64,000 nucleotides of DNA from Blastomyces gilchristii SLH14081 (Eukaryota > Ascomycota > Eurotiomycetes > Onygenales > Ajellomycetaceae), in the NCBI RefSeq assembly GCF_000003855.2, contig NW_003101681.1, forward strand, positions 3,887,359 through 3,951,358. The letters run 5' to 3'. The translations under genes and the position numbers were made by a program. Positions 11,200 through 24,100 of the stretch are shown here, one piece after another (the stretch's first letter is position 1; the number at the start of each line of letters is the position of its first letter). Below the pieces are notes generated by a model, which saw nothing but the letters and a program-made list of their open reading frames with translations, was not told the origin of the DNA and did no database searches.

Positions 11200-13490
11200 A
11201 TGGAAAACTCAACACAAACATCAAGATGAACTATGGAATAATTATTAACAGGTTATATTATAGATTACTGAAGAGTCATCTCTCTACTGCAATCACTGCA
11301 ACTTTATTCAGAAACATTCATTATAAACTGATCATGACTCTGAAGAAATTTTCTGACATCTGAAGTCATCAGAATGCAGACAATAAAAGAAAAATAATCA
11401 GAAGATTACTACTGAGCTGGTAAGTTACTCTATCAGATAATGATTTTTGATAATACTAACTTTCTAATTTGAAGAAAATCATGTAAAAATGATCATATAT
11501 CAGTACTCTGATTTCATAACTCTCATCTAATAACTTTCATGAATAATTACTTCATATGTGTATATCTCTGAATCTTTCTCTTCAATCAATTGAAAACCCT
11601 GAATTCTGAACACTTCTTCAAATGCTTAATTCAAATCTTTATATTTCATATTAATTCTGTCTTCAGTTCAATCTTGAGACATACTACAAAGTCAATATAC
11701 AATATCTAGAATCAGAGTTGAAGAAACATCAAAGAGTGTCTCTCACAGTAAATGCATGAACTAGTACAAACAATCTTGCATTTATAAGAGTTACATGTTA
11801 TTATATTGATGAGAACTGAACTTATTAAGAGACATTAATTGAATTTGAATCATTGATCAGTAGTCATACTGAGGATTATATAGCAGAGATATTAATGACT
11901 GTGATTAAAAATGACTATTGAGATATTAGTCTCAGTCTTCTTACAATTACAACTGATAATGCTGTGAATAACTATACTATAATGAAGAGCTTGAAGCAAA
12001 AATTGGCTTTGCATTCCTGAAATGATAAACAAGGTCATATTCTCTGCATTGCTCATGTGGTTCAACTTGTGATGCAAACACTGATAAAGAATCTTAACAT
12101 TGAGATGAAGAATAATAAGATGACTGATTCTTGAGATGAGAATGAGATGAAAGTGATTACTCAAGTAACTTTTGCATTCACTTTGCAAAAGATAATGTTT
12201 TTTAACAACACTTTTTGATATTGCTTTTTGATAATACTTTTTGATAATGCTACTGTTAATTTTGAATAGATTGACTAATAATTTAAATATCACAGATTTG
12301 AAACATTGCTAATGTGATTTGTATCTTCTCTAAATAACAACAACAATTCTATGATATTTAATAAACAAACAAATCAGTCACATCACTGAATATGATACAG
12401 AATGTTAGAACATGATGAAGTTCAACATATGAGATGACTGTTTAAGCTCTTTGATTGCATCAGATAATTGATCATTGAGTGTAATACTCTGATTGAGAAA
12501 AGATTCAGATATTGAAACTTTCTGATATGAAGTGAACTCAGTTGAAATATGTGATTGATTTACTGTTTCAGTTTTATAAGATAATAAAGACAGTCTCAAT
12601 CACTGGTACATCAATGCTGCAGTCAGTCTGGTGAGTGTATAACAGTTTATTTACTCATCTTGAGAAGCAGTTGAATCACTTAAAAAGAAATTCAGTCTGA
12701 GATAATGCTATAGTGCAGGCTATTGTTGCTGTAAGAAATAAACTAGCATATTATTACAGCAAAACTGAACAATCTTTTACAGAGTACTATGCTGTAGCAG
12801 CTCTACTAGATCTCTCTCATTGAGTTAATATCTACACTTCTCAAGATTGAACAGAGGAGGAATGAGACTCATATGTCAAATTAGCCTAAGACTACTACAA
12901 TGTCAACTATCAGAGATTTGAACAAGAAGATGTTTGAGATGTGAAGATAGTGAAATACAATTCTCTAGTAAGTAACAATCTTTGATAATACTTCATATCA
13001 CATAGAACTATAATACTAACTTTGAAACAGAACTTACATACATTGATTGCAACTGAAAATCAGGCAAAACTACATGCTTATAAAACTGAATTTGACTGCT
13101 ATCTTCAAGATGATCTGATGAATTTATGTGCTAAATCAATTCTAGAGTTATGAAAAATTGTTGAGAGTATATATTTAACTGTTGCACTGATGATGTATAA
13201 TATTCTGATAATTTCATTGACAGAGGTGAGAATGAAGTGAAAGTTCAACTTAAGTTGAGATATTTATCACTATCACTGAGGACAATTACAAGAAGAAACA
13301 ATCAAGAAACTCATGATTGTAAAATATGAAATTATCAGACAGTTTAATACCTCTGATCACAGTATATCAGAGAAGTGTAGTTTTCATAAGAAAGTGAAGA
13401 ATAAACTTGTACAAGAATGTATTTAGTTGTTTCATGAGCATTATCAATAATTATTACCAAATTCTGATTATATAAGCAATCACTGAATGA
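11200..13490 (+). pseudogene. hAT family transposase (BED finger plus RNase H-like core), degraded
   Basis: A BED-type finger pattern, CNHC then HLKSSEC, lies at about 11288-11380. After an intron (11420-11474, GTAAGT, TACTAAC at 11454, AG) comes the hAT core: N-A-*-T-S-T-N-N-L near 11750 (the * is TGA for Trp of 'DAWTS'), TTDNAVNN near 11950, then HILCIAHVVQLVMQ near 12033, the conserved 'cFaHxlnLv' block. The later YAVAALLDLSH block near 12790 matches 'aaxLdPrxK'. Another intron is 12968-13030. Nearly all stops are TGA. The usual C-terminal ERVFS dimerisation motif was not recognisable. Such enzymes excise and reinsert the element with 8-base TSDs. Confidence 0.85.
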
Positions 13491-13755
13491 ACTGAATGGG
13501 ACTGATTTTAATCTTCAGTCTCAGTCTCATTCTGATTTTGGAAGAATAATCATCTTTCACAGTTTATTCTGAGAAATTACTCTCATTTCACTATTCTTGA
13601 ATTAAATCTGGTCATTTTTCACATCATTTCTCTCAGAAATGGTCCATTTTCAGATTTTTTTGAGGCTTGGTCCTGGTGGGACTCACGCCAAGAAATGTAT
13701 GAGACCAGATCAAATGGGATCAAATGTGAAATTCATGGTCCCGCCGGCCAGTCTA

Positions 13756-15322
13756 TCTATCATGATCTTCATATTATACATCTTATTCGTCACAGTAGAT
13801 ACAAGAATTATATTCATTGTCATCTTTTCTTTAAATTATTATCATCTGATTTCTTCAAGCTTCTGTTTGTGAATTTGAACAGAAGCTAATCTTTTCCCTG
13901 TTTTATCAGAGTGTTCTTATAGTTATCTTCTGAATCTTTCTTCAATACAATGTGATTGATGTGAACAGGTGCGGATTCATTCTTTGACTGAGAAGACACT
14001 GATCCTTTCCTTGAGTGAGAAGATGCTGATCTTTCTCTCAAGTAAGAAGACATATAAATCAATTAGCAGTTGAAAGTGATGTGTTCTGATCAGTTACAAT
14101 TAATGTATACTTCACATTGACATTGATCAGTAACTTCTTCAGCAGTGATTTCAGTAACTCAGAAGCCTGTTCAGACAGCAGAGACTCTCACTTATGCATA
14201 GACATTCAAGTCTACTCAGTTCATAACATCTGCATCATTGTTGTTATTTCTCAGTGTAGATGTATAAGTAACTGAGATGTAACATCTTCTATCACTATGC
14301 TGTATACTCTTGTGCTTGATAAGACAGTCATTCAATGTTTGAAGTTGTACATAGAAATCTTCATAAGTCTGGTCTTTGACTACACTTACAAGAGGCTGTA
14401 AGAGTTTGAAAGTTAATGTCTTTTTGAGCATACTAATCTTCATTCAATTCTCTCAAGATTGATTACCTGCTTCTAGAATCTTGATATCAAAGTCAGAAAT
14501 AAATATTATGAGAGAAGAGTTTCTCTGTCAGACACTCTGTAATCAATCTAATACTTTCTGCTGTATGACAGTGTCTCAGAACAGAACATCAAGATATTTA
14601 TTAATATTATCAGATATTTGCAACTCTGATTCACATGCTTTCATTCATGAATGAAACTTCTATTTCATGTGATTTCTCAATAATTTATTGATATATCAAT
14701 CTTGATTAATTAGTAAACTGATGGCATCTTCATCTATACTTAGTTTCATAAGCATTTTCAACCTTCATGATGAATAGAGAGTGAGATCAGAAGTATTAAA
14801 ATATGTAGAAGTATCTAGATATTTCTTCAGTGCTCATATATTCATATCTGAATCAGTCAGTGTTGAAATTGCTTGTGCAGAGGGTTCTAGTTGAGATAAT
14901 TGTTGAATTTTCTCATATTGATGATGTTGAGTTGCATGCATATTAGCTATCTATTGCTGTTGTAATTTCAACATTGCTCAGAGTCATTTTGATACTGTAT
15001 TTATATGCATGTTTGAGAGTTCTCTCATGTTATCAGTGAACATGTTGTTCATCAGATGTGTAATATCTGTGAAATCTGAAGAAGTGTAATTGTATAAATA
15101 TCTCACACATCTAGAGTGTCAGAACTCTCAGGTCTTTCACTGACATTCTCTTTATAAGATCTTGTTATGAGGCCAGAGTAACTGGTAAGCAAGCTTCTAT
15201 CTGAGAGCTTAGTATTCACTTAACTGATTGATCATTTTTCTATTTCTTATGTATTATTACATGTCTAGATATCTTCTTAATAAATAATCATTCTAATAAG
15301 AAGACAATGAATGTTTTTCAAG
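13756..15322 (-). pseudogene. A1 gag remnant and 5' untranslated region
   Basis: Minus strand, start ATG (plus-strand cat) at 15041-15043, shared with the other copies. The clear open stretch 14443-14216 includes the phrase LTFKLLQPLV. A CCHC zinc knuckle lies near 14050-14100 but its first Cys is Tyr (TGC to TAC). The zone 15044-15322 between the gag start and the LTR is untranslated leader. Gag packages element RNA into virus-like particles; this copy is dead. Confidence 0.75.
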
Positions 15323-15592
15323 TGTGAAGAATCTACACTAAATAGATCAGTATAATATATAGATCTTATATAATAAAGGGAAAAACATTAGAAAAGGAAA
15401 AGAAAGAGAAAGTACAGAGATCAGTGATTTAAGTGAATATTTATATGTGTACACAGTAAAGCTTCGGAGCGGAAGAATAGAAATGCCATGAGCTTTCAGC
15501 AGAGAATCAGCGACCGAGAATCGGGGCCTTGGTATGAATCTGTGGAGTGTAATGAAATAGTCTATATGATTGATCAGGCGCAGCCCGCCACA
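15323..15592 (-). repeat. A1 5' LTR (right)
   Basis: Begins TGTGAAGAATCTACAC and ends GCCCGCCACA. The right third keeps GC-rich sequence (cgaccgagaatcggggcc) that the left LTR shows as tgactgagaatcagagtc. It is a useful donor for reading the mutation context. Confidence 0.9.
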
Positions 15593-15597
15593 AATAT

Positions 15598-16250
15598 CTT
15601 TATATGATATCTGTATGTGAGAAAGAACAGACTTATATCTGTTGAAATAGTATCTCAGTCATTGATAGCAACTTCAGTGTGTAGAAGAAGATTATATCAA
15701 TTATCTTATAAGTAATTACAGAACTTATGAAGATAATTCTTTATAGTCTGAATTATTAATTCTGATATATCATCAGTCTCAGAGTGATAGATAGTTAATA
15801 AACAGTGTATCATCTTAAGAACTTTACATATTCTTGTTCAGAGAGTTCTCACAAACTAACAGCTCTGATTGAATACTATAGATCTTAGTAATTTATACAT
15901 CTGATAGAATGAGCCCTGTAGAAAAGCTTCAGTGACTTGTTCAGCATTTATCTTGTCATAAGATTTCAATATTACATCTTTACTCAATCAGTTTACAATG
16001 ATCAGAATGTTTCTACAACTCTTACTCTTAGAGAGATTAATAGTCAAGTCAATTATTATATCTTATCAGATTCTATCAGAGATATTGAGTGATTTTAACA
16101 GAGCTTTTCTATGATTATTTCATGAGATGATGAAAGAATAATGATTGCAGTTTCAGATAAAATATCTGATACTGTTTAATATCTCAGATCAGTAGAACTC
16201 TTAAGAGAACATTTAATACAGTTGTTTACAATCTGAATGACTAGTTATAC
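15598..16250 (-). pseudogene. A2 pol, integrase fragment between A1 and B
   Basis: Collinear with about 58797-59450 of A3, the integrase catalytic and C-terminal part on the minus strand. It starts after the A1 TSD and ends at the B insertion; the last five bases tatac are the B TSD. Stops throughout. Confidence 0.75.
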
Positions 16251-16508
16251 TGTAAGAAATTTAACTCCTCGCGGATTCTTTACCTCTATTTCTATCTCTT
16301 GTGTAATGAATAGGGTTAGCGGCCCTGGACTATACATAACTATATAGACTGAAGTTCATGAATACTATTTATAACTCAGCTTGAATACTATTATATATTT
16401 AATCTCTATATTTTATCTTTCTACTGTGAATACTTCTAGTAGTTAACAGTATATATTATATTAAGCTGTAAACACCTGAATAATCTCCTGTAAGCATTTA
16501 TTCTTATA
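16251..16508 (+). repeat. B 5' LTR
   Basis: Begins TGTAAGAAATTTAACTCC and ends ATTCTTATA. A GC-richer remnant ctcctcgcggattc and gcggccctgg survives near its left end, where the partner reads cttgtgaattc and gcagtccttg. Confidence 0.9.
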
Positions 16509-17950
16509 TTTCAAGCTCTGTCAGTCAGCAATCATCTGTTATAACTAAAAGAAGTAGAAACTTGTATACTTCAATCTCTGCAAACTCTACTGTAGATACT
16601 CAGAAGCAGTCATCTGAATTATAAATAACTCTCATAGAAGAAGTCTCAGAGAACTTATCAATCACTCACAGAATATTATTTTCTACATCTATGACAGAGA
16701 AACTCTCTTAACTCATGAATAAATTAATCTCAGTGAAGAACATTCTTAAGCATCTTTTACAGAATTAAGCTATTTTTCTATAAGAAATACTTACTGTCTG
16801 AAAACACTCTTAAACTGAGTTTTTAGATATAATCTTCAGAGACATCTATGAACTGAAAAGAAACTTTCTTAAGTTATAATTACTTAAGATCTTCTACTGA
16901 ACTACAATTTGTAAAAGCTTTTATAAGTTTGTATTTGAAATTGACTCATAAGTCTGACTGTGTAATATAAAAGATAAAGAAGCTGTTATCTATATAATAA
17001 CAGATCTTTACTATACTAAAGTCAAGAACTAGCTGAATTATTTAGAGAATGATTATAAGAGATCTTACTGATATATTCTTAAGATCTATCTAGAGAATAA
17101 GTTAAGAAACTCTGTGAGCTGAACAGAGAATATCTGAACTATGATTTTTAATATTAGAAAAAGAGATGAGAAATCTGATAAAGACTACTCACAGTACTTT
17201 ATAAAATTATAATATAAATTAAGATCTGTGAAAACAAAGCTCTGAAACAAGGTCTGAATAATAATATTTATAAAAAGACTGAATAAAGATATATAGAACA
17301 AACTTATTGAGTAAGACTCTAAGTTCTTAACTCTGAAGAAACTGATGACTCTTATTAATTACTTACAGATCACTGTGAGAGTCATAGATCTGCGGAGAGT
17401 GAATCACTAACTCACTCTCTAAGAATCAGAATAATAAAGAACAGATTTACTAAGAAAAGATAATAAGATATAGAGAGATTTATATCTAACTACTGAGTAA
17501 AGAGAGAGAGCTTCACAAGCTCTTATAAATAGAGTATATAATAAAGAGACTAAGAAAAAGAATCTCTACTTTATCTATTCTAAATCAGAATATCTTCACA
17601 TAAACTGTCTGAATAAATCATAATAGAAATTTAAGAAATTATGAATAGAGTTAGTAACAGTCTTCTTAAGAGTCTTAAAGCTGACATCTGAATCTGTTAC
17701 TCTCTTAATGAAAATATATACTTATAAGAGAAGACTGTGCCATAGTACTGCTATCTCATAAGTATGAAAAGTATTAATAAACTCAGAATCTCAGATCACT
17801 ATAGTGTCTCTAAAGCTCACAGAGTAAATAGACTAAATGATGAAAACTGAGAATCTGCTCTTATAATAAGCAGAGTATGAGAACTCAGATCTGAGAGCTG
17901 AGAAACTTATAAGAGTTATTTTTGAATTACAAGATCTCTCTGAAACTTGA
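16509..17950 (+). pseudogene. B gag remnant
   Basis: Plus-strand frame readable through many TAA/TGA stops. A gag-like stretch near 17190-17290 has the order 'YFIKLQYKLRSVKTKLQNK'. The zinc knuckle expected near the end is not recognisable. The residual composition is extremely rich in TAA and AGA. Confidence 0.55.
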
Positions 17951-20900
17951 AGAGAATTTGTAAAAACTATGGTTATTATAAATATTACAGATAATATATA
18001 CTTGAAACTTGTATAACTTTAAAGATACAATTCACACATAGTTGTCTGTAAGTTGAGTTTATACTTTCAATCAGTGTTAATAGACTCACTTATAAAGATA
18101 GAATCAGTTAATACTATAGAGTTAATTAGAGAAAACAAGCTCATTTATATAATAACTTTATAAATATCTAAGAACTTCACAGTTATGAAAACTGAGCTTC
18201 AGATATCAGAGAAATATTAAGATCTTATAGAGATATTCAGTTCAGTTAAAATAGCTAAGCTTTCATCTCACTATAAGAAGAATCTGATAATAAATTTAAT
18301 AGAAGAATAGAAACTCTTCTGAGAATTAATCTATAAGCTCTCTTATCATGAAACAGAGATCTTCTAAGCTTATATAAAGAAGAATCTGAAGAATGACTTT
18401 ATCTGATCTTTGCAGATCTCTGTAGAAGTCTCTGTAATATTTATAAAAAAGAAGAATAAAGATCTCAGATTATATGTGAACTATTATAATCTAAACTTCA
18501 AGACTATAAAGAGTCATCATTTTCTATTCCTGATTCAGAATATGATCAACTATCTCACAAAAGCTGTTATATTTATATAACTGAATATAATTAATATATA
18601 TATATAACTGTAAATATAATCTGAGAATGAATGAAAGACTGTCTTTAAAACTGTACTGAAATTAATTGAATATCTAGTAATATCTCTTAATTTAACTAAT
18701 ATCTCTATGATATTTCAGTCTTTTATTAATAAAAGACTTTGTGTATATCTGAATGTCTTTATAATAATATATCTGAATAATGTGATAATGTACTCTGTGA
18801 AGAAGAAAGAATATACTGAGTATATATAAACTATATTAAAGATCTTAGATGAGACAGAACTGTATATTAAGCTTATAAAGTATATCTTCAGTATCTATCA
18901 GATTAATTTTGTAGAATATATAATTACTGTAAATAATATTCAGATAAAATCTTTATAAGTTAAGACTATTCTATTATAATTAGAGTTAACTAGTATTTAT
19001 AAGATTCAGATCTTTCTGAGCTTTGTGAATTTCTATAGATAGTTTATCTTTGTATTTATAAGACACTTCTTAGCTCTTACAGATATACCAATGAATGAAA
19101 ATAAGAAGAAGTCATTCTATGAATAAAAAATAAAAAGATTATTAAGAAGAGAGAGCTGTGAAAACTTTCTTATCTCAGAAACTCACACAGTCTTTACAAG
19201 ATTGAAATAGATATTTATAAACATAGTGATACTATTTCACTTTTATCTCTTACTCTTAATCAGATTGAAGATAGATATCTTCTTCTTTATAATTTCAGAA
19301 ATATTCTTATAACTACAGTTAAATGAGAACTGAGTTTCAGTGATCTTTTTCTCATAGAAGATATAATCTGCAGAGATCAATTATAACATCTACAATCAGA
19401 AACTGCTTATAATAGTCAAATTTTTTCATCACTGATATTACTAGTTTAAGAACCTTATAACAGTGATAACTATTAAAACTGATTATAATAGCTTATAACA
19501 GTTTACTTTAATCAAGAAACTCTTATAATAACAGATTTACTGAGCTCAGAGACTGAGTGAGTTGTGATTCATATAAAGTATATTAAGAGAACTAAGAACT
19601 CAGTTAATAAATGCTCTCACAGATCTGACTATATAAGAGATCAGAGTGATAGATATAAGAGACTAGAGAAGATAGAAAAGCTTTACAGAATACTTAGACT
19701 GAGTATTATAAAGAGATTAACTGAAGAGTCTTTCAATTCTCTATAAGAGAAGAAAGAAGAGAGAGAAAAGAAGTCTGTAGAACTACTCTCTATAACACTG
19801 AGAGTTAACACTCTGAGAATATCTGTGAGAATTCTTGAAGAGAGTATTTATAATCTGAAGAGTTTATAAGCTTTGAGAAGCATTATAAAAGATCTGATAT
19901 AAGAGAAAATAGAGTATAAGTCTTTATAAGATCTTCTATTCAGATTGTCTGAACTGCAACTGAAGAATAAATATACTCAGTATATTCAGAAACTGCTTAT
20001 AATAGAGATTAATTCTATAGAAATAAAGAATTGAAGAGACTTAAATAATCTCTTATAAAGAGAGAGCTGAATTTATATAGTTATGAATAAGTTTCTATAT
20101 ATAGAACTTATCAAAAGATATCATGACTCTTCTCTAGTAAGTCATTTTATAAATATTAGAACTTATAAGTTACTCATAAGAAAATCCTTCTGACTGAAGA
20201 TATAAGAACTTATAAAGAAGATAGTAAATTCTTGTACTATTTATCAGAGTTTGTAAATAGTATGATTCAGATTATATGAAGAACTTACTTCTCTACTCAT
20301 TTTGTGAGAATCTTGACAACATCTAGAAATAAACATTCTCATTAGTCTCTCTGAAAGTAAGAATATATATAATATCTTCTTTAATAGTGTACTGATAATA
20401 GTAGATTACTTCACCAAGATAACACACTTTATACTTATCTATAGAAACTTAAAGTCAAAGAATTTGACTTATATCTTTATCTATGATATGATCTGATTGT
20501 ATGAATTATCTGTGAATATTATTTTAGATAGAGAATTAATGTTTATAAGAGAGTTCTGATCTGATCTGATAACTATACTGAAGATCTTATAAGATCTAAG
20601 CATGACTTTTTATTAACAGACAGATGATCAGATAGAATATCTGATAAGTATATTAAAACAGTATCTGTAATACTTTATCAATTATAACCAGAATAACTGA
20701 ATGTATTGATTATCACTTACACAGTTTATATATAATAACTAAAAGCATGTCAGCACAGATAAAACTCTTTTTAAGATACTCACTGAGACTTATCTGGAAT
20801 AATCTTGATAAATCTACAAGAGTACACTATAGAGTGTGATGATATCTGTGAATATGCTGAGAGAATTCAGAATATTCAGAAGAAAGCTTATGAATTCTTA

Positions 20901-21480
20901 AGAATGGCTAAATACTATTAGAAAAGATACTATAACTTTAAATATATTATAAAGAGTTTAAGAAAGATGATAAAGTCTGACTAAGTCTAGAAAATATCAT
21001 TATATAGAGATCTAGTAAGAAGCTGAATCTCTTACAGACAGAGTCTTATAAGATTATAAAGAAAGTCAGCTCATAGTTCTACAGATTGAAACTGTTATCT
21101 GAGTTACAGATATATAATATTTTTTATATCTCTTTACTCTGTGAATATAAGAAATTCTTAGAAGAGAACTCTATGACTTATCACTCTGTTTATAAAGTAC
21201 TAGAGAGTGAAAGAGAATATCAGATTAAAAAGATTATTAACTCAGAGAAGTGAGATTATAAGCTCTGATTCAATATTCAGTAGTAAAAGTATTCTAATAA
21301 GATGAATAAGTTCACTTGAGAATTATCTGAGTAGATAAGATATCTGTAGAAGCTGAGATATGACTTTTACACTATAAATTCTGATAAGTTAGAATAATAT
21401 AATCTTCACTAAGAACCTGATTATAATAAAGACATTAACACTGTTATTTATAAATTCTAGTCTATAAGATAATGAGTTTC
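17951..21480 (+). pseudogene. B pol polyprotein remnant (protease, RT, RNase H, integrase, chromodomain-like tail)
   Basis: RT is visible from about 18380: the LRLYVNYYNLN block, then YLNNVIMYS at 18770 (the catalytic YLDD has become YLNN), then FVNFYR near 19025. RNase H ends near 19620 with YIKYIKRTKNSVN, the '.yipG..N.vADalSR' region. Integrase follows at about 19950-21050, with a VDYFTKITHF block near 20405. A chromodomain-like segment (EYQIKKIINSEK ... KFTWELSE) lies at about 21196-21368. Chromodomains steer integration to heterochromatin in this class of elements. Not functional. Confidence 0.82.
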
Positions 21481-23141
21481 TACTGAAATGAACAGTTAAC
21501 AGTGTATGTAAAAAGAAGAAGAAATCATATTATTATCAAAATTAAAAATAAAGAAAAATAAAAACAGAGCTATCAATACAATTTACCAACTAATAGAGAA
21601 AAAATAAAGAAAACTCACACTTATATTCTTAATATCTGTAACTTTAATTTCTTTGTGACTATCAATTCTTCTCTTCAAAGAAGCAGAGAGTATTATATAT
21701 ATAACACAGATAATTATTACATTTGATATAAAGACTGTCAGAAATACACAGACTTTAAAAGAGCTGAATATCAGAATATATACAGTTATAGCAGAGTCTT
21801 GAGAGCTGATTATCTGTGTATATAATCAAATATCTCTTATAAAGCTGTGTTCACTTTCTCAGTTATACTGAAGTATTCAGTCTGAACATAATTGAGATAT
21901 GAAGAGAGAGCTCATCTGCTCAGATCAACTTCTGTCACAAATTCATGATATTTACATTGGCTTAATTACTCAGATTTTACAGATATCTGACAACTCATCT
22001 CTTATTAATAATGAGATTGCAGAAATGTGCTGTGATACAAGAACTGTTAATAGAGAATCTGAACATATTTACATATATCTGATCAGAGATTATGCAGATA
22101 GAAGAAGAGTGATTGTAGACTCACAGAGCTGCAGAAAGCACTGACAGCACTGAGAGCTTTGCAGAAACTGTTAGCTAGAATCTGTAAGAAATTACTTACA
22201 GAGAGACTTATAGTAAAGAGTAAAACTACACTACTTAGAGTTAGAGACTGATCTGAGAAAGAGACAGAATTAACTGCTGATCTGAAAATTGAGTATGATG
22301 ACAGAGCTAAAAGAGATGAAGTTACTATTATAAGAGATAATATCTCTACTTCATCAGCTGATAAAAAGTGATCAGAGAAGTTACAGAGATACTTATAAGA
22401 AGCTCAGTGATAGTGAGATATTATTTATAAAGTTATTGAAATTAAAATTTTTTTTATTCTTGAGAAGTACTTGAATTAATATACAGATATTATCAGAAAT
22501 ACTCTCTCTCTGTCATCTGAGTAGAAACACTTTATAAATAAATGAAGATACTCACAGTTTGTAAGAATGAGAGCTGTTATAGAAAAAGAAAAAAGATAAT
22601 GAGATTCTATAGACAGATCTGAGATATTTATACTACTTTAGAGAGATGTATTTACACTATAGACAATTTCATAGAACAGTTAGATCACTATAGTAAATAA
22701 AGAGTAATTATGAATTACAGATCTGAATCTTTCTATATCACTACAAAGAGTGATTACAGACTGTAGATATCTTGATTTTACAATTCTACAGAATTAATGA
22801 AAGAATGAAAAATTCCTCACAATTCTACAGTGTCAAAGAATGATAATTTGTAAGAATAAGGAAAAGATTATCTTGCAAATACTTCTCTTTGATGAGAATA
22901 ATCTCACAGAAAGTGATTCATCTGCAGAATGAATTTATATAATGATTACACAAGAATCTTATAGAAAAATGATTGAAGATCAACTGAAATTCTTCAGATT
23001 GAAAGATATGAAATAAATCTGTATAATAATCACATAAGAATCTCACAGAAATAATTGAGAGTCAACTGAAACTCTTCTATATAAAAGATGTAAGATGAAT
23101 CTATGTAATAGTCAGAGAAAGATCTGCAGATTATAAACAAC
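21481..23141 (+). other. B region between pol and 3' LTR, with an open frame at 21899-22144
   Basis: An unusually long 1.7 kb stretch for a gypsy element 3' of the chromodomain. The frame 21899-22144 (81 codons, start MKRELICSDQLL) is free of stops although everything around it is riddled with them, and continues with TGA/TAA interruptions to about 22400. Product not recognised. It may be an accessory gene of B or a chance survivor. The rest to 23141 is AT-rich with no supported gene. Confidence 0.4.
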
Positions 23142-23647
23142 TAGACTGACCGTGTGACCGTGTCTGGGACCAGGACCAGATTTTTTGATAGTCTCATTAC
23201 CAATTCGACTGATCCCATTACACGGTTTTAACATTAGATAGTAGTCTCATACTGTCCCAGTGGGACTTACTGTCTACTCTTGTCACATTTTCCAAATGGG
23301 ACCATGATTTCCACTTCTCAATTTAAATTATTTTTATTGCTTTAAATGACTTTAAATCTCATTTAAGTGTTATCAAAAAGCGTTACTTTTTAAAAAATTA
23401 AAAATAGTCTAAAAAAAACCTTAAAATGTCTAAAAATAGTAACTTTATGCCAAGAATGGGACTAAATGGCACCAAATGGGACCACTTTCTCATTTTTTTC
23501 AAGTCATGGTTCCATTTTAAGATCTGATATATAGTCACTTTACATGTTTTTTTGATGGCCAGTCCCAGCGGGATTCACGCCAAGAAATGTATGGGACCAG
23601 ACCAAATGAGACCAAATGTGAAATTCATAGTCCCGGCGGCCAGTCTA
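23142..23647. mobile_element. hAT MITE copy 2, nested in B
   Basis: 506 bp, same ends as copy 1 and a perfect 8-base TSD taaacaac (23134-23141 and 23648-23655). By eye it differs from copy 1 at about 14 positions, all but one transitions. It keeps most GGGACCA motifs while the surrounding B sequence has lost nearly all GG, so it probably landed after B was mutated. Confidence 0.95.
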
Positions 23648-23842
23648 TAAACAACCTTGTAAAATAAGAAACTGAGTGACAGACTCTTTTCTCTTCATAG
23701 TAATAAGAGATTTTTCTTTCCTCACTGAGATTTTTTATAGATATGAAGAATTTTTAGTGAGTATCACTGCAGTGCTGAGTCTGATTGTATGAAATTACTC
23801 AGTGAAAGACTTTGCAGACAAAGTCTTAGAGAGGGAAAAATA

Positions 23843-24100
23843 TATAAGAAATCTCACTTCTTGTGAATTCTTTATCTCTATTTCTATCTCTTGTGTAATT
23901 AATAGAGTTAGCAGTCCTTGACTACACACAACTATATAGACTGAAGTTTGCAAATACTATTCATGACTCAGCTTAAATGCTATTATATATTTAATCTCTA
24001 CATTTTATCTTCCTACTATGATTACTTCTAGTAGTTAACAGTACATATCACGCCAAGCTGCAAACACCCGAATAATCGCCTGCGAGCACTTATTCTTATA
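23843..24100 (+). repeat. B 3' LTR
   Basis: Begins TATAAGAAATCTCACTTC (start G mutated to A) and ends ATTCTTATA. The last 60 bases keep cgccaagctgcaaacacccg and cgcctgcgagc, less mutated than the 5' partner. Confidence 0.9.

Larger units (their letters stand above)
7429..13755 (+). mobile_element. hAT-1: autonomous-type hAT DNA transposon, inserted in A1 protease
   Basis: Ends are TAGACTGACCGTG (left) and CGGCCAGTCTA (right), giving a short imperfect TIR TAGACTGRCCG. The flanks are tctattat (7421-7428) and tctatcat (13756-13763), an 8-base TSD with one C/T transition, as hAT transposases make. The empty site survives in A2 near 26365 as a single tctattat. Inside are a nested MITE (8316-8821), an upstream ORF (9755-10575) and a hAT transposase (about 11200-13490) with several GTAAGT...TACTAAC...AG introns. 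Without the MITE it is about 5.8 kb. Confidence 0.93.
1781..15592 (-). mobile_element. Gypsy-A copy A1, nested in A2
   Basis: LTRs at 1781-2073 (293 bp) and 15323-15592 (270 bp) enclose a minus-strand gag-pol of family A. TSD aatat stands on both sides (1776-1780 and 15593-15597), and the flanks rejoin into uninterrupted A2 sequence. Subtracting the hAT element (7429-13755) and the truncated LINE (4796-6568) leaves about 5.7 kb, the expected size. The LTRs differ by small indels as well as many transitions: the left copy lacks about 12 bases near its start and repeats a ~35 base block near 1990-2010. This suggests a fairly old insertion. Confidence 0.93.
16251..24100 (+). mobile_element. Gypsy-B: full-length chromovirus, nested in A2
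   Basis: Two 258 bp LTRs (16251-16508 and 23843-24100) flank a plus-strand gag-pol. The TSD is tatac (16246-16250) against catac (24101-24105), one C/T difference. Empty-site sequence in A1 and A3 (near 3335 and 59447) confirms the target. Total 7850 bp, or about 7.3 kb without the MITE at 23142-23647. Heavily mutated throughout: almost no GG or CC remains in the interior. Confidence 0.92.
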
